Part shown: one piece after another, positions 45,882 through 56,032 of the stretch
Layout of the letters: every line of letters starts with the position of its first letter
How positions within the stretch are numbered: the stretch's first letter is position 1
Assembly: GCF_016925675.1 (NCBI RefSeq)
Contig: NZ_CP070506.1
Coordinates: 1,796,501-1,860,500 of the forward strand
Direction: 5' to 3'
Source of the DNA: Pseudomonas hygromyciniae
Lineage (GTDB): Bacteria; Pseudomonadota; Gammaproteobacteria; Pseudomonadales; Pseudomonadaceae
Length of the DNA: 64,000 nucleotides
Position numbers and translations under genes: made by a program
The notes under the pieces: model-generated
What the model was told of the DNA's origin: nothing
Seen by the model: only the letters and a program-made list of their open reading frames with translations
Databases searched by the model: none

Positions 45882-46630
45882 CAGCCGATGTCCCGCGCGT
45901 CGAACAGGTAGCCTTCGCCGCGCACGGTCTTGATCAGTTGCGGGGCCTTGGGGTCGTCTCCCAATTTCTGGCGCAGGCGCGAGACCAGCAGGTCGATGCT
46001 GCGATCAAAGGCTTCGATCGAGCGCCCACGGGCCGCATCCAGCAATTGTTCGCGGCTGAGCACCCGGCGCGGGCGCTCGATGAACACCCACAGCAAACGG
46101 AATTCGGCGTTGGACAGCGGCACCACCAGGCCATCATCCGCCACCAGTTGGCGCAGCACGCTGTTGAGGCGCCAATTGTCGAAGCGGATGTTGGTGCGTT
46201 GCTCGGTGCGGTCATCGCGCACCCTGCGCAGGATGGTCTGGATCCGTGCCACCAACTCCCGAGGCTCGAAAGGTTTGGACATGTAATCGTCAGCGCCCAA
46301 TTCCAGACCGATGATGCGATCAGTGGGCTCGCAGCGCGCGGTCAGCATCAGGATCGGGATATCTGATTCGGCCCGCAGCCAACGGCAAATCGACAAGCCA
46401 TCTTCGCCGGGCAGCATCAGGTCGAGCACCACCACATCAAAGGTCTCGGCCTGCATGGCCAGGCGCATGGCGGCGCCGTCGGTCACACCACTAGCGAGAA
46501 TATTGAAGCGGGCCAGGTAATCGATCAGCAGTTCGCGGATTGGCACATCGTCGTCGACGATCAGCGCGCGGGTGTTCCAGCGCTTGTCCTCGGTGGCAAG
46601 TTCATGGGGCAGGGCGGAAGGGGTATGCAT
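45881..46630 (-). CDS. OmpR-family response regulator
   Basis: A 249-residue two-component regulator. The receiver has Val-Asp-Asp-Asp near the N-terminus, the phospho-acceptor in Val-Val-Leu-Asp-Leu-Met-Leu-Pro-Gly and Lys in Met-Ser-Lys-Pro-Phe-Glu-Pro. The C-terminal winged helix ends with Val-Arg-Gly-Glu-Gly-Tyr-Leu-Phe. The ATG at 46630 is chosen over an earlier in-frame start. It is cotranscribed with the downstream kinase, the start of which overlaps its stop. It stands immediately beyond the mcb island; E. coli microcin B17 genes are OmpR-dependent, so a regulatory link is conceivable but unproven. Confidence 0.9.
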   Translation of the reverse strand: MHTPSALPHELATEDKRWNTRALIVDDDVPIRELLIDYLARFNILASGVTDGAAMRLAMQAETFDVVVLDLMLPGEDGLSICRWLRAESDIPILMLTARCEPTDRIIGLELGADDYMSKPFEPRELVARIQTILRRVRDDRTEQRTNIRFDNWRLNSVLRQLVADDGLVVPLSNAEFRLLWVFIERPRRVLSREQLLDAARGRSIEAFDRSIDLLVSRLRQKLGDDPKAPQLIKTVRGEGYLFDARDIG

Positions 46631-46896
46631 GGTGCGATCATCTGCCTGGTTGGCCGCCCGGCCCAAGGGTCGCGGCGGGGTAATTGCGTGAGCATGGGCG
46701 CCGTGTCGGGGCGTGCGGGCGAGGCTACTGCCGTGGCATGTTGCAGGCGTGTCGTGAATGTATCGGCTTTGAAATATTAGCCGGTTATCCCAGAAAAATA
46801 GGCGCTAGCCGAGGATTTACCGATCATCGGATCCCGCAAAGCCGCTGCTTGCGCTACAATCCGCGCCGATTTCGACTTGCCTGAGAGCCCATTCCA

Positions 46897-47595
46897 ATGT
46901 CCGTCTGCCAGACTCCTATCATCGTCGCCCTGGATTACCCCACCCGTGACGCCGCACTGAAGCTGGCTGACCAGTTGGACCCCAAGCTCTGCCGGGTCAA
47001 GGTCGGCAAGGAGCTGTTCACCAGTTGCGCCGCAGAAATCGTCGGTACCCTGCGTGACAAGGGCTTCGAGGTGTTCCTCGACCTGAAATTCCACGATATC
47101 CCCAACACCACCGCGATGGCGGTCAAGGCTGCCGCCGAGATGGGCGTGTGGATGGTCAATGTCCACTGTTCCGGCGGCCTGCGCATGATGGCTGCGTGCC
47201 GTGAGGTGCTGGAGCAACGCAGCGGCCCCAAACCGTTGCTGATCGGTGTGACCGTGCTGACCAGCATGGAGCGTGAAGACCTGGCCGGCATCGGCCTGGA
47301 TATCGAGCCCCAGGAGCAAGTGCTGCGTCTGGCGGCCCTGGCGCAGAAGGCAGGCCTTGATGGTCTGGTCTGCTCGGCGCTGGAAGCCCAGGCGTTGAAG
47401 GCTGCCCATCCGACGTTGCAATTGGTGACGCCAGGGATTCGTCCGGCGGGCAGTGCCCAGGACGACCAGCGTCGTATCCTCACGCCGCGCCAGGCGCTGG
47501 ATGCGGGTTCTGATTATTTGGTGATTGGTCGCCCGATCAGCCAGGCGGCTGATCCGGCCAAGGCCTTGGCGGCAGTGGTCGCCGAAATCGCCTGA
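46897..47595 (+). CDS. pyrF: orotidine 5'-phosphate decarboxylase
   Basis: Last step of UMP synthesis. A 232-residue TIM barrel with the catalytic [10 protein letters not shown] motif (about 60-70), Gly-Ile-Arg-Pro at about 188 and the phosphate-binding Val-Ile-Gly-Arg-Pro-Ile near the C-terminus. A possible -10 (TACAAT) lies 37 bases before the ATG, without a clear -35. It stands alone, followed by a REP pair. Confidence 0.96.
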   Translation: MSVCQTPIIVALDYPTRDAALKLADQLDPKLCRVKVGKELFTSCAAEIVGTLRDKGFEVFLDLKFHDIPNTTAMAVKAAAEMGVWMVNVHCSGGLRMMAACREVLEQRSGPKPLLIGVTVLTSMEREDLAGIGLDIEPQEQVLRLAALAQKAGLDGLVCSALEAQALKAAHPTLQLVTPGIRPAGSAQDDQRRILTPRQALDAGSDYLVIGRPISQAADPAKALAAVVAEIA

Positions 47596-47611
47596 TGCCC
47601 TTGGGCTAAAA

Positions 47612-47700
47612 ATGTGGGAGCTGGCTTGCCTGCGATAGCATCACCTCGTGGTTACTGAAAAACCGAGGTGTCCGCATCGCAGGCAAGCCAGCTCCCACAT
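47612..47700. repeat. inverted pair of REP-like elements
   Basis: Inverted 'TGTGGGAGCTGGCTTGCCTG' words with a 40-base spacer between pyrF and the convergent oxidoreductase gene; same subfamily as the 24.1-kb pair. Confidence 0.85.
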
Positions 47701-47759
47701 TGGTTTGTGTTGTGGCAGTTAGCCTTCAGGCCCCAATCCCACCATGGCTCTGTGGTGTG

Positions 47760-48767
47760 TCAGTTGACCTTCAGCACCAACTTGCCGAAGTTCTCGCCGT
47801 TGAACAGCTTCATCAGCGTCTCCGGGAACGTCTCCAGGCCTTCGACAATATCTTCCTTGCTCTTGAGCTTGCCTTGGGCCATCCAGGCGGCCATTTCCTG
47901 CCCGGCGGCGGCAAAGTTCGCCGCGTGATCCATCACCACAAACCCTTCCATGCGCGCCCGATTGACCAGCAGTGACAGGTAGTTGGCCGGACCCTTCACG
48001 GCTTCCTTATTGTTGTACTGGCTGATGGCTCCGCAAATCACCACCCGCGCCTTCAGCGCGAGGCGGCTGAGTACGGCGTCGAGGATCTCGCCGCCAACGT
48101 TGTCGAAATAAACGTCCACACCTTTCGGGCATTCGCGTTTGAGGGCTGCGGGCACGTCTTCACTTTTGTAGTCGATGGCCGCGTCGAACCCCAGTTCATC
48201 CACCAAAAACTTGCACTTGTCGGCGCCGCCGGCAATCCCCACCACATGGCAACCCTTGATCTTGGCAATCTGCCCGGCAATGCTGCCTACCGCACCGGCG
48301 GCGCCGGAAATCACTACGGTTTCGCCGGCCTTGGGCGCGCCGGTATCGAGCAACGCGAAGTAGGCGGTCATGCCGGTCATGCCTAGCGCAGACAGATAGC
48401 GCGGCAGGGGCGCCAGTTTCGGGTCGACCTTGTAGAACCCCCGCGGCTCGCCGAGGAAGTAATCCTGCACGCCCAGGGCACCGTTGACGTAATCGCCTAC
48501 GGTGAATTTCGGATTGTTCGAGGCAATGACCTGGCCTACGCCCAATGCGCGCATGACTTCACCAATGCCCACCGGCGGGATGTAGGACTTGCCTTCATTC
48601 ATCCAGCCGCGCATGGCCGGGTCGAGGGACAGGTATTCGTTGCGCACCAGCACCTGGCCGTCGGCGAGGTTGCCCACCGGCACTTCCTGATAGGTAAAGG
48701 TGTCCCGCGTGGCCGCGCCGACCGGGCGTTTGGCAAGCAGGAATTGGCGGTTGGTCTGGGCAGTCAT
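47760..48767 (-). CDS. NADP-dependent MDR oxidoreductase (CurA-like)
   Basis: A 335-residue medium-chain reductase without zinc ligands, of the leukotriene B4 dehydrogenase/CurA group that reduces activated double bonds with NADPH. Features are Pro-Ala-Met-Arg-Gly-Trp-Met near residue 50, Leu-Gly-Met-Thr-Gly-Met-Thr-Ala-Tyr near 130, the nucleotide loop Ser-Gly-Ala-Ala-Gly-Ala-Val-Gly-Ser and Gly-Gly-Ala-Asp-Lys-Cys. ATG at 48767 begins the conserved part; 45 further codons are open upstream but not family-like. Substrate unknown. Confidence 0.9.
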   Translation of the reverse strand: MTAQTNRQFLLAKRPVGAATRDTFTYQEVPVGNLADGQVLVRNEYLSLDPAMRGWMNEGKSYIPPVGIGEVMRALGVGQVIASNNPKFTVGDYVNGALGVQDYFLGEPRGFYKVDPKLAPLPRYLSALGMTGMTAYFALLDTGAPKAGETVVISGAAGAVGSIAGQIAKIKGCHVVGIAGGADKCKFLVDELGFDAAIDYKSEDVPAALKRECPKGVDVYFDNVGGEILDAVLSRLALKARVVICGAISQYNNKEAVKGPANYLSLLVNRARMEGFVVMDHAANFAAAGQEMAAWMAQGKLKSKEDIVEGLETFPETLMKLFNGENFGKLVLKVN

Positions 48768-48993
48768 GGCAAGGACTCTGGGTAAATGGACCTCAAGTGA
48801 TAGACCTTCCAGGCGCCAGGAGCAAGTTCGGCTGATCGCTGCGAATGCTCGTCGATAGGCTGGCTTGATAATGGGCGCAGTAGGCTTATCACTGCGACGC
48901 ATGGGCGCTCAACCGGCCTCCTGATAATGCTGACGCGCGGTGCCGGGCCCTGGCTATGCTGGGCCCACGGGCATTCATCCAAGGATATAAGCA

Positions 48994-49755
48994 ATGAGCA
49001 TGACGTTTTCCGGCCAGGTCGCCCTGGTCACCGGTGCCGCCAACGGCATTGGCCGCGCCACGGCCGTGGCATTCGCCGCAGAAGGCTTGAAGGTTGTGGT
49101 CGCCGACCTCGATGTGGCGGGCGGCGAGGGCACGGTCGCGTTGATCCGCGAGGCAGGCGGCGAAGCCGTGTTCGTGCGCTGTAACGTGACCCTGGAGGCG
49201 GATGTACAACAACTGATGCAGCAGGTGTTGCACAGCTATGGCCGCCTGGATTATGCGTTCAACAATGCCGGCATCGAGATTGAACAGGGCAAGCTGGCCG
49301 ACGGCACCCTGGATGAGTTCGACGCCATCATGGCCGTCAACGTCAAGGGCGTGTGGTTGTGCATGAAGTATCAGTTGCCGTTGCTGTTGGCCCAGGGCGG
49401 TGGGGCAATCGTCAATACCGCGTCGGTTGCGGGGTTGGGCGCTGCGCCGAAGATGAGTATTTATGCGGCATCCAAGCATGCGGTGATAGGCCTGACCAAG
49501 TCGGCGGCCATTGAGTACGCGAAAAAGAAAATCCGCGTCAACGCAGTGTGCCCGGCGGTGATCGACACTGACATGTTCCGCCGCGCCTATGAAGCCGATC
49601 CGCGCAAGGCCGAGTTTGCCGCCGCCATGCATCCGGTCGGGCGCATTGGCACGGTCGCGGAAATCGCCAGCGCAGTGCTGTATCTGTGCAGCGATGGTGC
49701 TGCGTTCACCACTGGGCATGCATTGGCCGTGGATGGTGGTGCTACGGCTATTTAG
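48994..49755 (+). CDS. SDR family oxidoreductase
   Basis: A 253-residue classical short-chain dehydrogenase. The cofactor loop is Thr-Gly-Ala-Ala-Asn-Gly-Ile-Gly (13-20). An Asp at about 37 favours NAD(H). Asn-Asn-Ala-Gly, the catalytic Ser (Asn-Thr-Ala-Ser), and Tyr-x3-Lys (Tyr-Ala-Ala-Ser-Lys) are all present. The C-terminal Asp-Gly-Gly-Ala-Thr-Ala is typical. It is divergent from the MDR gene, with about 225 bases between, and could share its regulation; the substrate is unknown. Confidence 0.9.
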   Translation: MSMTFSGQVALVTGAANGIGRATAVAFAAEGLKVVVADLDVAGGEGTVALIREAGGEAVFVRCNVTLEADVQQLMQQVLHSYGRLDYAFNNAGIEIEQGKLADGTLDEFDAIMAVNVKGVWLCMKYQLPLLLAQGGGAIVNTASVAGLGAAPKMSIYAASKHAVIGLTKSAAIEYAKKKIRVNAVCPAVIDTDMFRRAYEADPRKAEFAAAMHPVGRIGTVAEIASAVLYLCSDGAAFTTGHALAVDGGATAI

Positions 49756-49959
49756 GAATGGCCACCGTGCACGGCTAAGAAATTGATTTGAAGGTCTGTG
49801 GGGCGTTTCCGTAGATGGCAAGATGCCCTCGTCCATTGTGTTTCACTAGGTAAATAACTCAATAAAATCAATAATTTAATAAATTTATGAACGGGGCGCC
49901 CCTGGCCTTCTGTGCTTAACTGTTTTGAGTTAAATGCCAAACAGTTGAAGGGGTGGCTC

Positions 49960-51384
49960 ATGGATTTAGGGATCAATCGGCAAGCCCTGGTACCGGTGGT
50001 TCAGCAAATTGTCAGCGCCATTGCCACATGGATTCGGGAGAGTGGGGTCAGCCCTGGGACGCGCCTGCCTTCCATCCGGCAACTGGCCCATGACAACTTG
50101 CTCAGTCAATCCAGTGTGATCGAGGCCCTGGAGCGAATGGTGGCTGAAGGGGTGTTGGCCTCAAGGGCCGGCTCGGGGTTTGTTATCGCCGCGCAACCTG
50201 TTGCCAGTACTCCCCTGGGAGAGTGCCAGTGGTATGAAGGGGCGGAACTCCGTTGGGGGGCTTTTACCGATAACCAACTGGGGGAGTTGAAGCTGGGGTG
50301 TGGTTGGCTTCCCGATACCTGGCGTGAAAGTGATGACATCAGCTACGCAATCCGCGAAATCAGCCGTACCGACACCGCTGGCGTGTTCAATTACAGCACC
50401 CCCCTTGGGTTGCCGGCGTTGCGTGAACAATTGCACAAGCGCCTGACGCAGATCCAGGTGACCACCACCGCCGAGCGGATCCTCACTACCCATGGCGCCA
50501 GCCATGCTCAGGACTTGTTGATACGCACCTTGCTCAAGGCTGGCGATACGGTGGTGGTTGAAAGTCCTGGCTACGGAAACCTCTATCGGCAGTTGGCCTT
50601 CCACGGCGTCACGATGCTGGAGGTCCCCAGGACCCGCAGTGGCCCGGACATCCAGGCCCTGGAAGCGCTGCTGGTGAGCCACCGTCCAAAGTGCCTGTTC
50701 ATCCATAGTCTTTACCACAACCCGACCGGCACCAGCCTTTCGCTGGTGGTGGCCGAGCGTCTGCTGCATCTGGCCCATACCCGGGATTTCCTGATTGTCG
50801 AGGAGGATGTCTATGGCGACCTGCAGCACGCCTCGTGTATCCGCCTGGCGGCGTTACCCCATGATGATCGGGTGATTTATGTCTCGAGTTTTTCCAAGAC
50901 CCTGAGCAGCGCGCTACGGGTAGGCTATCTCACCGCCAGTACCGCGCTCATCACCCGTTTGCTCATGCTCAAGACCCTGACCGGTATCGGCACCTCCCGC
51001 TTCGCTGAGGCGATGGTGGCGAGCCTGTTGGCCAATGGCACCTACCGCAAATGGGTGCAACGCCTGCGCAGGCGGTTGAGCGCGGAGATGGCCAAGACCC
51101 TGCAGGTACTGGAGGACGAAGAGTGGGAGGTCTTTGCGGTGCCCGCAGGCGGTATGTTTGTTTGGGCTCGCCCGCGGGTGGGGGACGGGGCAAGGTTGCA
51201 CGCAAGGGCCAGGCGGCTTGGGGTCTTATTGTCTTGCGGGGAGTTGTTCAGCCCCGCCGGCGAGCACGCGGACTGGCTGCGGATCAATGTGGCCTATGCC
51301 AGCGATCATCGGGCGTTGGCGTTGTTCAAGTCCATGGGGCCTGCGGGATCGACCTCTACCGTCCTGAAAACGACGGATGTGTAG
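49960..51384 (+). CDS. MocR/GntR-type PLP-dependent regulator
   Basis: A 474-residue fusion of a GntR-type winged helix (about 10-75, with Leu-Pro-Ser-Ile-Arg-Gln-Leu) and a fold-type-I aminotransferase domain. The PLP lysine lies in Ser-Ser-Phe-Ser-Lys-Thr-Leu (about 315); Asn-Pro-Thr-Gly and Glu-Glu-Asp-Val-Tyr-Gly-Asp precede it. Such MocR regulators control amino-acid, vitamin or transporter genes. The ATG at 49960 has GAAGGGG upstream and is chosen over an earlier in-frame start. The target is unknown; the AT-rich 200 bases upstream may hold its own operator. Confidence 0.9.
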   Translation: MDLGINRQALVPVVQQIVSAIATWIRESGVSPGTRLPSIRQLAHDNLLSQSSVIEALERMVAEGVLASRAGSGFVIAAQPVASTPLGECQWYEGAELRWGAFTDNQLGELKLGCGWLPDTWRESDDISYAIREISRTDTAGVFNYSTPLGLPALREQLHKRLTQIQVTTTAERILTTHGASHAQDLLIRTLLKAGDTVVVESPGYGNLYRQLAFHGVTMLEVPRTRSGPDIQALEALLVSHRPKCLFIHSLYHNPTGTSLSLVVAERLLHLAHTRDFLIVEEDVYGDLQHASCIRLAALPHDDRVIYVSSFSKTLSSALRVGYLTASTALITRLLMLKTLTGIGTSRFAEAMVASLLANGTYRKWVQRLRRRLSAEMAKTLQVLEDEEWEVFAVPAGGMFVWARPRVGDGARLHARARRLGVLLSCGELFSPAGEHADWLRINVAYASDHRALALFKSMGPAGSTSTVLKTTDV

Positions 51385-51497
51385 CTTTTTGCCATTATTG
51401 TGACGCCAGCGTCTTGTGTTGCGGGGCCTGGGGTTGCGAATCTCGTTGCATGGAACCCGGCATGCTGGCATTCGCCACGCCAAGAGGATTTTGCGCA

Positions 51498-53438
51498 ATG
51501 ATTTCGGCCGTGCAACGACGATTTGCCAACCTTGGGCTGGCCAGGAAACTGGGGCTGGGGTTTGCCCTGGTATTGCTGTTGACTGCGCTGGTGGCGGCGA
51601 TTGGCGTGTGGTCCCTGCAGACCGTTGGCCAGCGTTTCGCAGGGCTCAAGGGTATGTCCTCGCTCAATCAGGGGCTGCTGAACGTGCGCCTGATCGAGCA
51701 GGAGTACGCGTTGCGCACCGATGCCAAGTCGGTCGAGGCCCTGCACGAACGGGTGGATAGCCTGGTAGCCGAAGCCCTGGCACTCGACATGACCGAGGTC
51801 GAGCAAGCCCTGGGCGCCTATCGCAAGGCGTTTGACGAGTTTGTCGAACTGACCCAGGCCAAGGACCTGGCGCTGGAAATGGCCAGTTGGTCGGTGTCCA
51901 GTGTCGCCAACAACCTTGATGTCTTGCAGGCCGGCCTGGCCGACGACGGGGCTTATGGCCTCAAAGAAAGCCAGGGCAAGGAGGGCGCTGAGTTTATCGA
52001 GCAGGCCGGGCAGGTGGGGCAGGTCTCACGCCTGATGTTGCAGGCCATGAACGAGGCGCGGGTGCGCCTGGATCTGAGCCGCAAGGGTGATGAGGACAAT
52101 GCCGGGCAAGGCCGTATCGAACAGGCCGATCAGGCCCTGGCCCAGGCTGAGCAACTCAAGACCCTGGTCAAGGATCCCGGCTATCAGACCGTGCTCAACG
52201 AAGTGGTCGGGCATATCGGCGCCTTCAGCGAAAAGCTTACCGAATACACCGGCCTGCTTGCCCAGGAGAAGATCGTCTACCAGCAATTGCACGAGCGGGC
52301 GGCGCAGGTGGTGTCCCAGGTCAACCAGGCCTATGCCGAGCAGGACCAGTCGATGCAGGCGCAGTTGGCCAAGAGTAGCTGGCTGATCATTGTTTCCTCG
52401 GGCCTGGCCTTGTTGGTTGGGGTGATTGCCGCGTGGCTGATTACCCGCTTGATCGTAATGCCGTTGCGCAGCGTGATCGCCGTGGCCCGGCAGATCGCCG
52501 CCGGGGATCTCAGCGGGCGCATGGAGGTGAGCCGGCAGGATGAAATGGGCCAGTTGATGCAGGCGATGCAGCAGATGGGCAGCGGCCTGAGTAGCATGGT
52601 CAGCGGGTTGCAGGCGGGGATTGAGCAATTGGCCAGCTCGGCGCAGTCGCTGTCCAGCGTGACCGAGCAGACCAATATCGAAGTCAGCAGCCAGAAAGAA
52701 GAAACCGAGCAGGTCGCCACTGCCATGAACCAGATGGCCGCCACGGTGCACGATGTGGCCCGCAATGCCGAGCAGGCCGCGCAAGCAGCGCAGACCGCCG
52801 ACGACAAGGTCGACAGCGGCCAGCAGGTGGTGCGCCAGAGCCTGCAGCGTATCGAGTTGCTGGCCAGTTCGGCGACATCCGCCAGCACCAGCATCGAGAG
52901 CCTGAACGCGGAAATCCACAACATTGGCAGCGTGTTGGAGGTGATCAAAAGCGTCGCCGAGCAGACCAACCTGCTGGCGCTCAACGCCGCCATCGAGGCG
53001 GCACGCGCTGGCGAGCAAGGACGCGGCTTTGCGGTGGTTGCCGATGAAGTGCGCGCCCTGGCCAGGCGCACCCAGCAATCGACAGAGGAAATCGAACGCC
53101 TGGTCAGCACCTTACGCAGTGCCGCGCAGTCTTCAGTGCGGGATATCCAACACAGCGGTGAACTGGTGAAGCTGGCTGTCAGCGATGCCTTGGAAACCGA
53201 AAGCGCCTTGGGCAGCATTGCTGCGGCGGTCTCGCTGATCCAACAGATGAACCAGCAGATCGCGGCCGCGGCCGAACAGCAGAGCTCGGTGGCCGAAGAG
53301 ATCAACCGCAGCGTCACCAGCATCCGCGCCAGTGCCGATCAATCGGCGCTGAGCATGCAGGGTAACGCCGCGTCGAGTATCGAGTTGGCGCAACTGGGGG
53401 CGGAGCTCAAGGGCATGGTGGGGCATTTTCGCCTGTGA
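51498..53438 (+). CDS. methyl-accepting chemotaxis protein with HBM sensor
   Basis: A 646-residue chemoreceptor. Helix 1 is at about 17-38. A long all-helical periplasmic region (about 39-290) of the helical bimodular (HBM) type follows, then helix 2 (about 295-315), HAMP (315-368) and the signalling domain with the Glu-Gln-Thr-Asn-Leu-Leu-Ala-Leu-Asn tip. The best-known HBM receptor, McpS of P. putida, binds TCA-cycle acids, so organic acids are a fair guess. The ATG at 51498 is behind AGAGGA; the frame is open 149 codons further upstream only because it overlaps the preceding gene. Confidence 0.9.
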   Translation: MISAVQRRFANLGLARKLGLGFALVLLLTALVAAIGVWSLQTVGQRFAGLKGMSSLNQGLLNVRLIEQEYALRTDAKSVEALHERVDSLVAEALALDMTEVEQALGAYRKAFDEFVELTQAKDLALEMASWSVSSVANNLDVLQAGLADDGAYGLKESQGKEGAEFIEQAGQVGQVSRLMLQAMNEARVRLDLSRKGDEDNAGQGRIEQADQALAQAEQLKTLVKDPGYQTVLNEVVGHIGAFSEKLTEYTGLLAQEKIVYQQLHERAAQVVSQVNQAYAEQDQSMQAQLAKSSWLIIVSSGLALLVGVIAAWLITRLIVMPLRSVIAVARQIAAGDLSGRMEVSRQDEMGQLMQAMQQMGSGLSSMVSGLQAGIEQLASSAQSLSSVTEQTNIEVSSQKEETEQVATAMNQMAATVHDVARNAEQAAQAAQTADDKVDSGQQVVRQSLQRIELLASSATSASTSIESLNAEIHNIGSVLEVIKSVAEQTNLLALNAAIEAARAGEQGRGFAVVADEVRALARRTQQSTEEIERLVSTLRSAAQSSVRDIQHSGELVKLAVSDALETESALGSIAAAVSLIQQMNQQIAAAAEQQSSVAEEINRSVTSIRASADQSALSMQGNAASSIELAQLGAELKGMVGHFRL

Positions 53439-53450
53439 GCACCCGTCGCC

Positions 53451-54263
53451 TCAGGCGTGTTCTTCCAGGAACCTGAGCAGCGCCTCGTTGACGAAATCAG
53501 GATTTTCCCGGCTGGAGATATGCCCAGCTTTCGGGATCCATATCAGCTTGCAGCCGATCAGATCAGCCATTTCCTGTGCTTCTGCGGGTGGGCGTGGCTG
53601 GTCCTCGTCGCCACACATCACCAGTGTCCTATTGGGGTTCAGGCGGGACAAACCTTCGAGCGCACCTTTACGATCGAAGATCAGGCACCCCAGGGGCACG
53701 ATGCTGTTTCGCAGACGGTCGGGGGGGAGGACGCGCAGGGAATGGCGCAAGTCCTTATACAGCGCAGAGTTGGGGTCGATACCGGGGCGGAAGAAGATCG
53801 GCACGATGGTATCCAAAACTTTGCCAGAAATTTCCCCCGCCTGCTCGATTTCGCTGAGCAGCGCAAAGTATGCTTTTTTGGTAGCCTCAGGCTCTGCGCC
53901 CAGGTAGGTGTCCATCAGCACCAGGCTATTAACTCGCTCGGGCGCCAGCAACGCCAGCGGGGCGCCCCACATGCCGCCGACTGACAAGCCCACCAGGTTG
54001 ACCTTGGCAACGCCCAGGTGGTCCAGCAACGCCAGGGCTTGGCGCGCCAGGTCGCCTAGGCTGTGGGTCTGTGCTGGCAGCGGGCCAGAGTCTCCGTGGC
54101 CCCACAGCTCTGGCACGATCACGCGGTACTTTTGCGACAGCGCGGCAATCTGCGGGGCCCACATCTGCTGGTCCCACAGGTAGCTATGGCCGAGCAGGAC
54201 AACAGGGCCAGAACCCTGGTCCACGTAGTGCAAGGGCTGATCATCAATAATGGCGATAGGCAT
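53451..54263 (-). CDS. alpha/beta hydrolase
   Basis: A 270-residue alpha/beta hydrolase. The N-terminus has Val-Val-Leu-Leu-Gly-His-Ser-Tyr-Leu-Trp-Asp. The nucleophile serine is in Val-Gly-Leu-Ser-Val-Gly-Gly-Met-Trp-Gly (about 94), acid residues sit in Cys-Gly-Asp-Glu-Asp, and the histidine in Lys-Ala-Gly-His-Ile-Ser-Ser. It resembles ester or enol-lactone hydrolases. A GGAGG site precedes the ATG. It runs convergent with the chemoreceptor, with twelve bases between. Confidence 0.88.
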   Translation of the reverse strand: MPIAIIDDQPLHYVDQGSGPVVLLGHSYLWDQQMWAPQIAALSQKYRVIVPELWGHGDSGPLPAQTHSLGDLARQALALLDHLGVAKVNLVGLSVGGMWGAPLALLAPERVNSLVLMDTYLGAEPEATKKAYFALLSEIEQAGEISGKVLDTIVPIFFRPGIDPNSALYKDLRHSLRVLPPDRLRNSIVPLGCLIFDRKGALEGLSRLNPNRTLVMCGDEDQPRPPAEAQEMADLIGCKLIWIPKAGHISSRENPDFVNEALLRFLEEHA

Positions 54264-54386
54264 GGCGGGCCTCCTTGGCTAAGTGCAGGAGTGCACTTTT
54301 GTATTCGAGTTATAGCAGAGGGAGGTAGAGGCAGGATGATGTCACCGAGCGCAAGAAATGCACTCGGCGACTGAGTACAGGAGGGG

Positions 54387-55157
54387 TCAATCGTAGATGA
54401 CTTTCTTTTTCCATTCGGCATCCGCGTCATCGGCTTTCAAGCCTGCGGTCAGTTCATTGACCTCTTCTGCGGTTTGCTGGCTGTTGGTCAGCACCATGGA
54501 GTTGGCGCGCGCCAATTGTTTTTCCAGCAGTTGCAGGTGCTGGCTGTAGGTGGCCGGCTCGGGCTGCTTGCGCAGGTACTGCACGCCGCGCTCGAACGCC
54601 AGGCGTGCCTGGCCGGGTTGCGCCTGTTGCAACGCGTGTTGGCCCAGATTGTTGAAGAACTCGATGTGTAGCAGCACCAGCAGGTGACGGATCTCGCGGA
54701 TCCAGTGCTTGGCCTCATTGGTGGGCAAAAAACCGTCCTGGGCGGCGCGGGTGACCTGGCCGTGCAGAGCTTCGAGCAAGAAGCGCACATCCTTGGCCTT
54801 GGCTTCGGTCTGGATCGGTCCCGGGGGATTGTTCACCGGGATCGATTCGCCCTGGCCCACCAGCGCTTCAAGTTCGGCAATACGTGCCTTGATGGTGGCG
54901 CTGGATTTGTTGAGGTGGAGCATGCGTTGGTTGACGTTCAGTTCCAGGCGGGTGAGTAGCAGCTTGAGCTGCGGCGTCATCAGTTGGCCGGGAAACGTCT
55001 CGGTGATCTCGCCACAGCGGCGCAGCCGATCGTTGAGCTCTATCTGGGCCCGGGCCTTTTCCAGTTTGTTGTTTTCCACCACGTGGTTCATGTAGCCAAT
55101 GGCGATCAGTATTACGATCCCGGCTATTACCAGCAGGGTGATCATGAGTGGTGTCAC
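54387..55157 (-). CDS. membrane-anchored coiled-coil protein, function unknown
   Basis: A 256-residue protein starting at a GTG (55157) behind AGAGG, with an ATG four codons later as alternative. The reading frame is open a further 42 codons upstream, with less plausible starts. One N-terminal helix (about 5-25, rich in Ile/Leu/Val) is followed by a long helical domain with Arg/Gln/Leu heptads and a repeat-like segment near residue 180 resembling tetratricopeptide helices. The bulk would lie in the cytoplasm. No family name is known to me with confidence. Confidence 0.7.
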   Translation of the reverse strand: MTPLMITLLVIAGIVILIAIGYMNHVVENNKLEKARAQIELNDRLRRCGEITETFPGQLMTPQLKLLLTRLELNVNQRMLHLNKSSATIKARIAELEALVGQGESIPVNNPPGPIQTEAKAKDVRFLLEALHGQVTRAAQDGFLPTNEAKHWIREIRHLLVLLHIEFFNNLGQHALQQAQPGQARLAFERGVQYLRKQPEPATYSQHLQLLEKQLARANSMVLTNSQQTAEEVNELTAGLKADDADAEWKKKVIYD

Positions 55158-55515
55158 CGGTGTGACCTCTTTATGGGATGTACGTTTAAGTGTAGTGATT
55201 GGCGCATGCGGCGGATAGGACTCTTCGACGAGATGGGTCAGTGCTTTCATCTCTATATGTAGGCATCGTCTGTATAGATGCACATTGCCACCATTCGCGG
55301 GGCAGGACTATAACGTCTTGTCGGGCGCCAGAATATAGGCGTCAAAGCCTGGACGGCGAGAAACCCCGGCAGTGCCTGTAAAGCTGGGCGAAGTCATTGA
55401 TTTAAATAAATTTATCCTTGGGGGTTGACGACCTTTCAATCCATCCATAGAATGCGCGCCACTTACAGCGTAAAGCACACAGCGAAACGCGGTAGGGAGT
55501 GAATGTTGTACGTGT
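55158..55515. other. intergenic region upstream of the tRNA operon
   Basis: About 358 bases. The left half may include regulatory sequence, or an alternative N-terminus, of the leftward membrane protein gene. The right half holds an AT-rich box and the tRNA promoter. Nothing else is recognised. Confidence 0.5.
55425..55453 (+). promoter_or_regulatory. sigma-70 promoter of the tRNA operon
   Basis: TTGACG (55425-55430) and TAGAAT (55448-55453) with exactly 17 bases between, preceded by an AT-rich stretch like an UP element and followed by a GCGCGCC discriminator. Such GC-rich discriminators are typical of stable-RNA promoters under stringent control. Confidence 0.8.
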
Positions 55516-55591
55516 GTCCCCTTCGTCTAGTGGCCTAGGACACCGCCCTTTCACGGCGGTAACAGGGGTTCGAGTCCCCTAGGGGACGCCA
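55516..55591 (+). tRNA. tRNA-Glu (TTC), copy 1
   Basis: 76 bases with a full cloverleaf: 7-base acceptor stem, anticodon stem CCGCC/GGCGG with TTC anticodon, T arm GGTTCGAGTCC, and encoded CCA. First of four tRNAs in one operon. Confidence 0.97.
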
Positions 55592-55593
55592 TT

Positions 55594-55669
<76 letters not shown>

Positions 55670-55774
55670 TTTTTAAACAGTGTGGCTTTCGGGCGGCACT
55701 GAGTGAAACCAGGACCAAGTCTTCGGACAAGGCCTCTGGGCACTGGAATACACACCATGTGTTTCAGTTAGCGT

Positions 55775-55850
55775 GTCCCCTTCGTCTAGTGGCCTAGGAC
55801 ACCGCCCTTTCACGGCGGTAACAGGGGTTCGAGTCCCCTAGGGGACGCCA
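55775..55850 (+). tRNA. tRNA-Glu (TTC), copy 2
   Basis: Identical to copy 1 as read, 259 bases downstream, with encoded CCA. Confidence 0.97.
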
Positions 55851-55853
55851 TTT

Positions 55854-55929
<76 letters not shown>

Positions 55930-55936
55930 TATTCAA

Positions 55937-55970
55937 CAAAAACGCCGATCAGAGATGATCGGCGTTTTTG
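55937..55970 (+). terminator. intrinsic terminator of the tRNA operon
   Basis: Stem ACGCCGATCA / TGATCGGCGT with a four-base GAGA loop and a T5 tract; flanking A and T runs extend the pairing. Confidence 0.9.
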
Positions 55971-56032
55971 TTTGTCCGGAATTTAAGCCCGCACCCAATG
56001 GCCCCGCTGCAACAGCGGGGCCAAGCGTTGGC

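Noticed and set aside
51051..51497. 149-codon N-terminal extension of the HBM chemoreceptor
   Set aside because: It overlaps the MocR gene in another frame; the receptor starts naturally at 51498 behind AGAGGA.
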